Assembly: GCA_905160935.1 (NCBI GenBank)
Contig: CAJHZI010000424.1
Span: 352,001-416,000 of the forward strand
DNA length: 64,000 nt
Source: Enchytraeus crypticus
Taxonomy: Eukaryota > Annelida > Clitellata > Enchytraeida > Enchytraeidae
Direction of reading: 5' to 3'
The notes beneath the pieces were generated by a model, which saw only the letters and a list, made by a program, of their open reading frames with translations, made no database searches and had not been told where the DNA came from. The position numbers were made by a program, and so were the translations under genes. This document shows, one piece after another, positions 42,401 through 53,247 of this stretch (position 1 is its first letter; each line of letters starts with the position of its first letter).

Positions 42401-45165
42401 GATTGGAGTACAAAATGATCCTCTGAAGCAAACAGCGTTGAAACTTTGCGGAGCCATCGAGACCCGTTGTCTTAGGAATGATGTTTCACGCTTGTCGCCC
42501 GAAAATGCAGATATTCTGCTTCCTAATGCAGAAACAAATTCTGAGGCTGCTTCATTCCAAGGACCAAATGTTTCTATGACTATAAGTAGAAAATCGTATG
42601 CTGACGTCAAACTTCTGTACAAACTTCTTCATCTGATTTTCTTTTGGCCGCTAATTCCGCTGCACTGCCAGCTGAAATAGAACTAGCGTGTACATAAGAT
42701 TTAGCGAGGATATCAGAAACCGTTACATCTCAGGCCACGCATTTACCACCTTGCCACGGAGTGAGAGTTAACCCGTCCGGACGCTTACCATCCGAGCGAA
42801 AGAGACCCGGGGGTTCCTTGATTGCTGGATTGCTAGCTTTAGCAAAAGCACGCCATATTATATCATTTAAGTTGTGGTGGCGGCTTGCTCGGCCTGCGCT
42901 TCTCTTACAAGCTAAGCTGTGTATCCCCTTCGAGTCTACTATAACTCCGCATGGACAGGAATGTGGCTCACAAACCCGAGCACCCAGTCTAAAGCCTACT
43001 GAAACTCTGACAGATTCATCGTCTAAGTGTAGCCCACAGGCTCAAATAGGTAAGACATTGAGCCAGTCACTACTTCCAGGAGCAGAAACCGCGAGGAGTC
43101 GAGCTCTATCTGTTGAGTCAGATTGGCAATTACAAATTAATAATGATAATTGACAAATTAATGGAGCTCCAAGAAGTGAACTTTCTCTTGGCTCTAACTT
43201 AGAGGACTGAAGTAACGGGTGACAGAGAGACCCATTATTGGAGGATATTAATTCGCATTTATTCTGATTTAATTCCAGACCTAAATGTACACCCTTTTCG
43301 ATAATCTTACTGACATCTTGAACTAGAACTTCCTCAGTGCCCTCTAAAGTTAAATCATCCAGATATGCGACAGCTAGAGGAGAATTTAGAGAATTTAAGA
43401 GAGGATGAATTGTCAGGCTAAACAAAAGAGGACCTAGAGGATCTCCCTGCTGGACGCCTACCGCTGATTCGATGGTGTGCTCGCTGAATTGCAAGTATGA
43501 ACTGCCCCAATATGACAAGTGACAGAATTTGTAGATCTCCGGGATCAAACTGTGCACTTCCTGAAGCATATTCAATCTATTCAGGTTATTGAAAGCATTT
43601 TTAAAGTCTAACTTCACGACGCAGTATGATTCTGGTATCGACTGGAGAAAACGACGAACAGAATGAACGGTAGCTTTGCAACCACCCTTTATGCCCACAC
43701 CCACTTGAATAGGAGACAGGAGAGAGGCGACTTTTGCAGCCACACGGGCATTAGCACATTTTGCAGCGATACGCCTCCACGTGTATCCTATAGCTATCGG
43801 GCGAATTCCTCCATCTTTCTTACCTATGGCAATTAGTCTACCACCAAAAAGCAATTTCTTAATCACGTCAGGGCAGACTCCATTCAGAAGAGTATTGATA
43901 AAGGCAGTGAGCGAGTGTAGCAGGGTAGGACCTGCGATTCTATCATTTAGCAGATCCAAAATGTGTTGAGGTCTGACACCATCTAGACCACCAGAAGAGC
44001 CTGCTGTGAAACTTCGAACTGCCTTGAGTACCCCATCTTGTGAAACCTGAAGAGCCTGTGTATTCAAAGGATCAGGTGGTGTTGCTTGAATTTCTGTGAG
44101 AGATGGGTGCTTGTCTTTAAGAGCCTGAAGGGTGTCTTGGTTGTCGGCTGCAAGAGAATCCTCAGAACACAAGAGTCTGACTGCCGCTCTCATTTTACCG
44201 TCTTCTATTTTAGATCTGAAACTAGAGCATAATGTATCGAGACTGCTATGTGAGCGATTATTCTTAATTTTCTGCTTAGAGAAAGCGAACTCATTGCGAC
44301 TATCATATAATTCAGCCCTCTTCTTAATAACATTAGACAAATTCGTTCCTTTACCAGCACGAGGAGATGCAAGTAAGACATCTTTTCCATAGTTCAGTAG
44401 ATGGGACCAATCCTCAATGATCTGTGGAAACCGGGAAATTTTCATAAGTGTATTAGCCAAAACGGTAGCGCACTGAAGTGTGGCAGTCTTAGGAATATGT
44501 CTCATTGTGTTGTTTGGAAGGCTTGGGTGCTGCAACTTTATTGATTGACTCACAAGTGGTTGTGACGGGTTCACTATGGATTGAGGAGACACGCAAGATG
44601 TTTGTGTACTACTTCCGTTTTCATGACAGGTAAGAGGCAGTGTTGACTCCGGACGTGGAGGAAGGTGCGAACCCGGACAACGGTTTGAAACTTTTCCGTG
44701 TACGCGTATTGTGCCTGTGTCTTTGCGTAACTGGTGTATAGAAAGGCATACGCTGCAAACACCGGTTGACTTGTACTTGCTCCTGAATAGTGGTTCAGAG
44801 GTACTGTTATGTGGAGCCTGACTAGAGTTTTCTGTGTTCAGGACTGAGTCTAACCTTAAATCACCCAAGGAGGCTTCTGATGTAGTAACATTAGTATTAC
44901 TGATGTCGTGCTCAATAACAGGACTGCAGATCTGAGCGAGTTGAAAGTTATGGCGACCGGTTAATCCTTGAAAAACGTTAGCGGAGTCAGATACTGCTTC
45001 TATCAACGATTTCTTACTAAAACAATCTACATTAGAATTAGAGGTTGGCCACCTGTGCTCTAAGCAACCGTCGCAGAGGTGTAAGTCACATAGAGAATAT
45101 TTGACTGAGCTGTCATTGCGAGCTTGAGGGCATGGTTCAAATGGACGACCAGCACATTTGGGCAT
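42065..45165 (-). mobile_element. RLE-type non-LTR retrotransposon
   Basis: The first part is an intact 707-codon ORF (45165-43042). The downstream part (43041 to about 42430) continues the protein in shifted, interrupted frames: GLHLDDESVRVSVGFRLGAR, HSCPCGVIVDSKGIHSLACK (CCHC-like knuckle), KRPDGLTLTPWQGGKCVA-stop-DVTV (restriction-like PD..D endonuclease signature) and a FNAVCFRGSF end. Such C-terminal endonucleases occur in R2/R4/NeSL-type LINEs; the exact clade is not resolved. No other copy is visible in the window. Confidence 0.85.
43042..45165 (-). CDS. LINE reverse transcriptase ORF, N-terminal 707 codons intact
   Basis: The protein copies its RNA into DNA at the target site. Its start, MPKCAGRPFEPCPQARNDSS, leads into a Cys/His cluster (CDLHLCDGCLEH) that looks like a zinc-binding domain. 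A linker with further Cys pairs (CSVCLSIHQ) follows. The RT domain starts at about residue 390: SSGGLDGVRPQHILDLL, FGGRLIAIGKKDGGIRPIAI, VVKLDFKNAFNNLNR (motif A Asp), GVQQGDPLGPLLFSL (motif B) and VAYLDDLTLEG (catalytic YLDD, about residues 601-604). It ends in RARLLAVSAPGSSDWLNVLP then a stop, short of the knuckle and endonuclease encoded downstream. All catalytic RT residues are present, but the endonuclease is separated by stops and shifts, so mobility is probably lost. Confidence 0.88.
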   Translation of the reverse strand: MPKCAGRPFEPCPQARNDSSVKYSLCDLHLCDGCLEHRWPTSNSNVDCFSKKSLIEAVSDSANVFQGLTGRHNFQLAQICSPVIEHDISNTNVTTSEASLGDLRLDSVLNTENSSQAPHNSTSEPLFRSKYKSTGVCSVCLSIHQLRKDTGTIRVHGKVSNRCPGSHLPPRPESTLPLTCHENGSSTQTSCVSPQSIVNPSQPLVSQSIKLQHPSLPNNTMRHIPKTATLQCATVLANTLMKISRFPQIIEDWSHLLNYGKDVLLASPRAGKGTNLSNVIKKRAELYDSRNEFAFSKQKIKNNRSHSSLDTLCSSFRSKIEDGKMRAAVRLLCSEDSLAADNQDTLQALKDKHPSLTEIQATPPDPLNTQALQVSQDGVLKAVRSFTAGSSGGLDGVRPQHILDLLNDRIAGPTLLHSLTAFINTLLNGVCPDVIKKLLFGGRLIAIGKKDGGIRPIAIGYTWRRIAAKCANARVAAKVASLLSPIQVGVGIKGGCKATVHSVRRFLQSIPESYCVVKLDFKNAFNNLNRLNMLQEVHSLIPEIYKFCHLSYWGSSYLQFSEHTIESAVGVQQGDPLGPLLFSLTIHPLLNSLNSPLAVAYLDDLTLEGTEEVLVQDVSKIIEKGVHLGLELNQNKCELISSNNGSLCHPLLQSSKLEPRESSLLGAPLICQLSLLICNCQSDSTDRARLLAVSAPGSSDWLNVLPI

Positions 45166-45461
45166 GATAGCAAATTAACTACGTGGCACTATGACACAAC
45201 GGTATTTAAGTTCGAAAATATTCGATTAGTGAACTAATAACATGTTTAACACAGGAAATCATCTGCATGTAGATATCAGATATCAGACAAGCGCTTCCCT
45301 GCAGGAAGCAACTTCTGCGCATGGGCAGTAACACAACGCGCCCCGTTATGTGTAAATTGCTAGAACCTAACTCTTAACCCCAACCATAATCCTAAACCTA
45401 ACCCTTAATTAATCTAATCTCCAAATTTGGAAAACATATTAATAAAAGTGACACTGGATGG

Positions 45462-45532
45462 AATCAAAGCGGGACGTCTGGTTTAAAATCCTGACGCTCT
45501 ACTCTACGATCTACACTATGTCTGCTGGCAAT
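45462..45532 (-). mobile_element. Degenerate tRNA-like sequence
   Basis: On minus GTGTAGATCGTAGAGTAGAG CGTCAGGATTTTAAACCAGA C and a decayed T-arm (GCTTTGATTCC) give a tRNA-like cloverleaf order with weakened T and acceptor stems. It is more likely a pseudo-tRNA or SINE head than a functional tRNA. Confidence 0.4.
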
Positions 45533-45867
45533 CATCTACCGCTATTGGAGATTAAAATATTATCAGGAGTATTCAGGACAAATAGATAAACGAAATGAGC
45601 TATAACTGAACATGCGCAGTAATTTGTCATAATCCTGCGGGGAAGTAGCTTTGAAATCAGTTGACTGAACCTGCTCGTTGTCTCAAGCTGTGTTCTTCTT
45701 TGCCGCCAGATTGACGCAACATATCAGCTCATTGAAGCTCGACTCGCAACTGTGTTGAATGCCGGGACGTGGCCAGACGAGTAATAGAAGGCCGTACAAA
45801 GTTGTTCACAGTTTTGAGCAGAATTTTGCTGTCCAATACAGCAAAATATTTCTGTAAAAACCAAAAC

Positions 45868-46005
45868 CGTGAAGTCCAATGTTAATGTCAGTTTCATCTC
45901 ACGAAAGCGATAACAGTGACGGACGAGCACATGATTTGAACCCTGCATATACTGATCCGAGGTCGGATATCTTACCGACGTCGCCTATGGATCCAGACAA
46001 TAAGA
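45868..46005 (-). mobile_element. tRNA-derived SINE (family A)
   Basis: TCAGTTTCATCTCACGAAAG CGATAACAGTGACGG and CATGATTTGAACCCTGCATA TACTGATCCGAGGTCGGATA match 6355-6490 with about a tenth of positions changed. Confidence 0.78.
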
Positions 46006-46089
46006 AGTACTGTTTGCTATGACCTCATTCTGTACCGCTGGAGCAAATTTAATCATCTTAAAGTCGGGTGAGAGATTTTGTTGAATATG

Positions 46090-46515
46090 GAAGATTGTCT
46101 CCGTTTTCTGTAAATGCTATTCCTTCTATTCTTACTATATGTTGTATCGTCATTTATCTTCCTTCCATGTAATATGTCCTCTGCGGCTTTTCTTTCTGTT
46201 TCTTATAGACTTTTATTAGGTGTTCTTCTGTGTTTCAAGAATTTCTTCTTTTATATAGCCTTGTTACTTAAACTGTTTCCACTGATCCTTTCGACCTTTC
46301 TCCATATCCACATTCTCACTGCCTATATTTTCCTAATATCCATCTGATATCCTTAACGTTGACTTTTCATATATGCATAGAGTGTAGTCCATACCAAAGT
46401 TTTACAACTTACTTCTGACTTTGTGGCTTTCATAAAACTTTTAAATTGGTATTCCTCTATCTGTTGCATTTGCAATTTTACACTTCATTTCAGTTTCACT
46501 TTTTATGCCGTTGAA
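46090..46515 (-). mobile_element. Decayed RTE LINE fragment
   Basis: On minus, broken frames give phrases like SIRNRKKS..GHITW and MDYTL, echoing 11815-12620. It lies just upstream of the first coding exon of the FN3 gene. Confidence 0.5.
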
Positions 46516-46740
46516 AGGACATAATTTGAAGTTTCGCTTTGTGTCAGTTCAGTGATTGTAACGTGAACCGATGATTACTGCTATTACTTTTCTGCTTTTT
46601 CATTATAATTTTCTAATATTTATTATTAAAATTTATTGTATTATTATTATTATTATACTGTTATTATTATTATAAACTGTTGATTATACGTTGTTATTCT
46701 CTAACTTATTTATTGTCTATTTCAGTCTGTGTTACACTCG

Positions 46741-49700
46741 ATGTTGTTGTTGTTACTACTGATTTATCGTACGACCTCTACTACCGGCCAGTCTTCCACT
46801 GAACATACTACCATAACAACAGCAACAACAACAGCTGTAGGAACAACAACAGCAGTAGAAATAACATCATCTGCACAAACAACAACAGCAACAGAAATAA
46901 CTTCAACAGCAGCAACAACAACGGAATGGTTGACATCGACTGCAGAACCGACAACAACGGTTGCACCTCCCGACAGCCCGGTTGATGTATTGGTAAGTCT
47001 CTGTGATCTACTTATTTAGATAAATGATTCAAACATTTCACGAAATAGAGCTAGAAAAAAGTCTCACAAAACACAGCAATTCACATGAAACGAAAAGGAT
47101 ACAAAGGTCCGAAGACTCTAACATGTGTCTTAAACTCTAACATTTGCCCTAATAGTTCAATAGTCTCAAGCTACTAATTCATTATGATCTCGAATGCAGT
47201 TATGTCTTAAATATTCTTGAAATAGTGAAATACTTTAAATTTCCCATTTAGTGTAATGTTTTTATTTAGTTAATCATAAGGAATTTTCTGAACGCTGGGC
47301 AATCGGTCAAAGTTAACCTTGCATACTCCCGTGGGCATCTATAGAAAGTAGTGTACCACAGGGTAGCGTTATTGGCCCATCCTTTTTATCATCATCATCA
47401 TCATCATCATCTTCCCTTGAATCCCAGTTTAACTAGGGTCGGGATACAAACAGCCCTTCTTTTTATACTAGGCATAAATTATACTAGTCACTTATTTAGT
47501 AGCTCTACAGAAATTATACTAGTCACTTATTTAGTAGCTCTACAGAAATTATACTAGTCACTTATTTAGTAGCTCTACAGAAATTATACTAGTCACTTAT
47601 TTAGTAGCTCTACAGAAATTATACTAGTCACTTATTTAGTAGCTCTACAGAAATTATACTAGTCACTTATTTAGTAGCTCTACAGAAATTATAATTTCTC
47701 TTTATCGTAGCTCTACAGAAATTATAATTTCTCTTATCGATTACTTTTATATTAACGCCTTCATACTCTAAAGAGTAAGTGGGGTCCTAAACCTGGGGGT
47801 ACAACAAAGCGAGATAGAAATCATCCATTATCCTAAACTGTTTTAAAACAAGAAATAAAGACCTTCTTTTCGATGCCTTCACACTGTCTTTATCTTTTGT
47901 CTTTTGTTGTAGTTGACCTTCAACTATTTTGCCAATATACGGTGCCTGTATGCCCCTATAGTTTGATAGATTCAATTGAGCGAATACAATAACGTTTCAC
48001 TAAACACTTGAATGCATCTACGAGACTAACCCTCAGAGGCTCAGAGTCTCTGGAGCTTTCTAGACTTAAAACCGACCTAATTTCCTATCAAAATACTGAA
48101 TGAACTGGTTGATTTACCGCAGATGAATTTTTCACAGGAAAATATGAAGTAACTCGAAATAATGGAAATACTAATAATAATTACCACTGGCATTAATCGC
48201 CACTGGCTCCAGCCATTGGTGATGTCGATAAGATATTCCACTGCGGATCAGTATATGCGGGGTTCAAATCCTGGGTCGCCCGTCACTGACATCGCTTTCG
48301 AGTGAGGAAACTGACGTTAAGTTTAGCTGTGTTGTTTATTTATTTTAAGCTTATTCTTAATGTATGTTATTGACTCTGCACCTCACTATGATGTAATTTT
48401 TGGCTCTTCTGAATTTGTAATATCTCATAAGATTATTTTATTCTATTGATGCACTTTTATATCCATCGCGGCATATGTAAGTAATTTTTAGCATATATTT
48501 CCCGCTTCACCTCATACTTGTGTTATTTTATTTCTTGTACTGATGTCTGCTTTCTTATACTATATATGTTGTGATAAACTTAATAAAAAACAATTCTATT
48601 TGCTTGAACACAGGTGACTGCAGTGAACACGACGGCAGTAAATGTGTCATGGATCTGGTTATCGGACCGCCCTGATCTTAGTGTCACCTTCACTGTTAAT
48701 CTTACAGTGGACACTAAGGAAACTATAGACAGTGTGAACACTGTGGACACTTGGGTTGTGTTTGGTGACCTAACAGGGGGCACGCTGTACAATGCCATTG
48801 TGGAGGCTTGTGATAGAGTCGTCCCCTCTGTCTGTAGCCTGCCTGCTAACGGCTCGGGGTTCACGAGTATGTAGCTCTATGTACCTCAATGTAAAAAAGT
48901 AAACTCGCATCATAGTGAAATGATCAACTCTGTTGATATCTATCAATTTTAATAGCACATGTGTAAACCGTTAGGCAATTTAGACAATTTTCCGTATAAC
49001 CAGTCCAGTGAATTTCCGAGATTTAACTCTCTGATCAGCGCGGCTGGGATTCGAACCCACGAGGTTTCAATTCACATCAGGATCTGTCATTTAAAACATC
49101 ATGACGTTACCCCTACGCTATTAAGACATTCAAATTCAATGCTGGACTATGCAGACAATGCAGCTCAATGCTGAGCCTAGCGTCTGCTTACCGGTCCGAG
49201 CCACACATTGGCTAGTATCAGACTGCGATTCAGTGGCTGCTGAGTTCAGAATTAGCGCTTTCTCCGACACTGGCGCGTTATCAGATGGTAAACTAAAGTT
49301 AAAAGTGGATTAGCTTTATAGCTTGATATACTCAACGGTATGCTTGATATAAACAAAAAGTAGAACATCAAATGATCAACGAAAGCTAAGCAGTTGAAAG
49401 ACTGTTTCTCTATAGTAGTATACTGCAAGAGCTGCTTTTGCTGAAGTTTGAAACGTTGGTGGATTGCTTACCAGACAAACTTGCTATAAACTTGCCCATT
49501 CAGCTGTTACCATAACTTAACCAGTACCTCAATATCTCGGAACCGATAGGTTTTAAATGTTAAATAATAGTAATAATAATAATAACAACAATTAGAGTGC
49601 TACAGTCATCAATGGCAACAACGAGCACTATTGAGACAAAATCAATTCGAAGAGAAAAAAGAAGGTCCAAAAACGGTGCAAATTCCAACATCGAGAAAAT

Positions 49701-52700
49701 CAGTCCAAAGAAATCTTCAATCAAACTTATAAATTATAATCGTCTGAGATTATAGGATTTACTTGTTAGTACCTTATTGATGTCAATCAATTAATCCATC
49801 ACTTAATTAATCAATTAATCAATAAGAATTTAACGTCCGGTTCATCGCCATAAAGCAATGTCAGGGACGTCAAAATTAATTGATCAGTCATTCAGTAAGC
49901 CCGTCTACAAAAAAGGAGCTGCTGTTAGTGCTGGTTATTATTAAGTTGTTGCAAGATGTCAGTGATGGGCGAGACATGGTTTCCTTTTCTACTTACTCGC
50001 TCAGTGAGAGTATGCCATTGAACTAAATGTTGATCGCATCGCGAAGGTTAAGTCTCCAAATTTAATGCAACCTTAAGCTTGATAAAATATACCTTTTGAG
50101 GTGGTTTCCCTGTATATTCCTCCTCAATTTCCTGCTCAATCACCGATTACGGCACTTGAATTTAACTATTGGTCTATCCTGTAATAGTCTATACACAGCA
50201 CGAGAACAACTCCTGTGACACTTAAAGTTGCTTCTGTTGCTATAAAGTGCCGGAAGCACCTCAGTCTCTCTCAGCCAAGCCTCAGTCGACGTCGAGCCTG
50301 ACTCTGACCTGGTCGCTAGAGGGATCAGCCCAGTCCTACCTGATCTCCTTCAACGACTCTCAGTTCTCTAACTTCACGCCCAGCTGCACGGTGTTACTGG
50401 ACCCACAGAACTGCTCCTATGAGGTGACCAGTCTACTGGTGGCTGGGGGAGCCTATAACCTGAGTGTGAAGGCAGTGGCGGGAGAGTACAGTGCGTCTTC
50501 TGAGACTATGGGATCTACTTGTTAGTATCTAATTGAAGTCAGTCAATTAATTAATCCATCAATTAATTAATTGATCAGTCATTCGGTAAGCCCGTTTACC
50601 TAGGAGCTCAGTCTCTAAATTCGCTTAAAAGTCTTCGCAACGACTCAATTTCATATTCATAAAGTGCGAGAGCTTTACATTCACCTCTAAACCTAAACTT
50701 CTTTTCTTGACGCTTTGTAATGTGTGTATTGAACCGTATATCATTTAATCAATAAAACATGATGATATTTTTTTCTACAAATCTAATTTGAGTAAAATCT
50801 ATTTGAGGTTTAATTTTTGTGTGAATTTTTCATTCCCTAAAACCTTATCTGGTCCTTCCTTTGTTTAATTCTACCCAACTGGTGCTGCTGGTATTCGAAG
50901 AGTCCGTAATGTCCATAGAATAAAGAAAAACATTAGAAGTGTCAAAGGCAATCTCGACCATTGAGTTAAAGACTTGGAGAGTTCTCAAAAACTAATTTTT
51001 CTATTTCATTCACCATGGCGATGAGCTGGGGGTAAACAATATCAGCTGATAGTTTCTTAAAGGCATAAAGTGATGAACTTTTTGAATTTTTTAGAGCTTT
51101 TCAACGGAAGTGAAATACTTTACTAGCACATCTATCGTCACATCTATCTTGTATATCTTCATGACAAAATATTATGTTTAAACTTATCCTATTAAATTGT
51201 TATATAATTTTATAATACAAAATACATACAAAAATATATTTCATATCTGATAAAGGATATTCCTCGTGCCTTAGCTTCCAGTTTACTGGAATTTGTACAA
51301 CCGTACTAAATCTGTACAATGCGCAACAGTAATTCCTCCTACAACCTTTTAGAAACAGAATATCATGAAATAAAACTGATATTACTCAAATTACTATTAA
51401 CTTCACATATGACAAGGATGACCAACGGGCTTTTTTACCCTCGCGATGAAATGAAACAAGTTAGAAATCAAGTCGCTCTTGTTAAAAAACGTGTATCACT
51501 AAAAAAAATAGTCATGCCATATCAGCTGATATGCTTAGTTTAAAGATCTTTGGTGATGGGTTTGCTGCATTTTTAGTCTCCAACGATATAGAACCAAATA
51601 TCCACTTTTGCACCAAGGAACCCTTCTTAATATCAATTGATTTTGCTAGTTGAGGAACATAACTAGTATTGAATAGACTAAAGTCACTTATGAAAGTGGC
51701 TTTTTCTTTAGAGCCCAGCCATGTGAGGCAATACAATACAATAGCAGCTAGTCTGCTCTATTGCTTTGCAATCAATGACGTAAATTCTGGAGTCAAAAGT
51801 TTATTCAACTATTGTATTGCAATTATTGCACTCATACATGTAAATTGCATCTCGCTTTGTAGTGATGTGACAGGTCTATGTAAATATTCCTATTTTCAGG
51901 CCACTACCACCGTTACTATAGAGCGCCATATAGTACCGTATACCAACGTTACGCCCATCGTAATGGCTGCATATTTTACTGTCTCTCTCTCCAGTGTTCT
52001 CTCAAGTGGTAGATTCAATGTGCATATTCTCATCCGCAGTCTTTCACAGCAATCATTCGATCAACGAGTCAGTAGTGTCATCAAGGGCAATGCCATATCC
52101 ATTTATTCTCTATTGTTGCCAACAGCTTGGCAAAATGTTGCTTCTAAGTTGGTTCTGCTTTGCCATCCTCATTTTTTGTTTAATGGCCTTTCACACATGC
52201 ATTTTACCGTTAATCTATTCTTCTATGGCCCAAAGGCAACATAAAATACAACACTTGTGCTACATTTGAGCTTGAAAAGTATGGTTTCAATGATCTTTTC
52301 GTACTTTAGTATTAATCAGCACAAATGTCTTATTCTAGGCAATCACAAATTTTCCAGATTCATGCAATAACAAAAGCAAACTTAAATAAGAGGTTAGATT
52401 AATCACATTTAAGAATTCTTCTACTGAACATTTAATGCCTAGAACAATAATCAATATTTATGTCAGAAATACATTGTATCCATGTAAAGAATATAATGCG
52501 TAAAACTATGCTTATATGAAACTTTAATGTAACATTTATTTTTTGGGAATATTTAATTTCTAGATTCTAATTAAAGTTTTTCGATGACATATGTCTCCTT
52601 AGTCGCCTTTTTCGACACATATGGGCTACAGTTTGGGGTCTCCTCTATATACCCGGATGATTGAACAGACAAAACTCCGCCATGTTTAGTTTAAGCTGCT

Positions 52701-53210
52701 AACACTTATTTATGACAACTGAAAATAAGTAGATAAGAGTGGGAAGTAAGTAATAATAATTGAATTGCTCATCACTACGTTTCAATAGTCTAGTTTTATA
52801 GGTCAATCGTTATCTTCATTAGCAAATCTCAATGTTTTCTCTGTATTGTCAAGTCTCTGATTTTATATTCCGTATTGTCACACTTGTTGTAACATGTTGT
52901 AAGTAACACACACGCTCCCCGTGTTGTGCCCGGCTTGTTTGAAGAATAGACCAATCGGTGACTGCAAGTGTCGTAGAAGGCGACTAAAACATTGAGAACC
53001 AAACCAAAGTTCGAAAGGTCATTCGGTTGGTGAGCGCATAAACTCCAGAAATTGCCACAACATTTTCTAAAACGAATGGAAGAGATTTTGATATGGTATG
53101 GGACAAAGAGGAGTGGAGAAGGTCCATTCATATCCCGACCCTAGTTAAATTGGGATTTAAGGGAATGATGATGATGATGGTGGTGGTGGTGGTGGTGGTG
53201 GTGATGGTGG

Positions 53211-53247
<37 letters not shown>

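Noticed and set aside
45360-45415. CCTAACCC-like words at 45360-45415 and 38108-38120 as interstitial telomere repeats
   Set aside because: Only a few imperfect units on each side; not enough to call telomeric or to mark the borders of the composite block.
51669-52244. 191-codon plus ORF as a gene
   Set aside because: Starts at a non-ATG codon, has no recognisable motif and overlaps an equally plausible minus frame; left unassigned.
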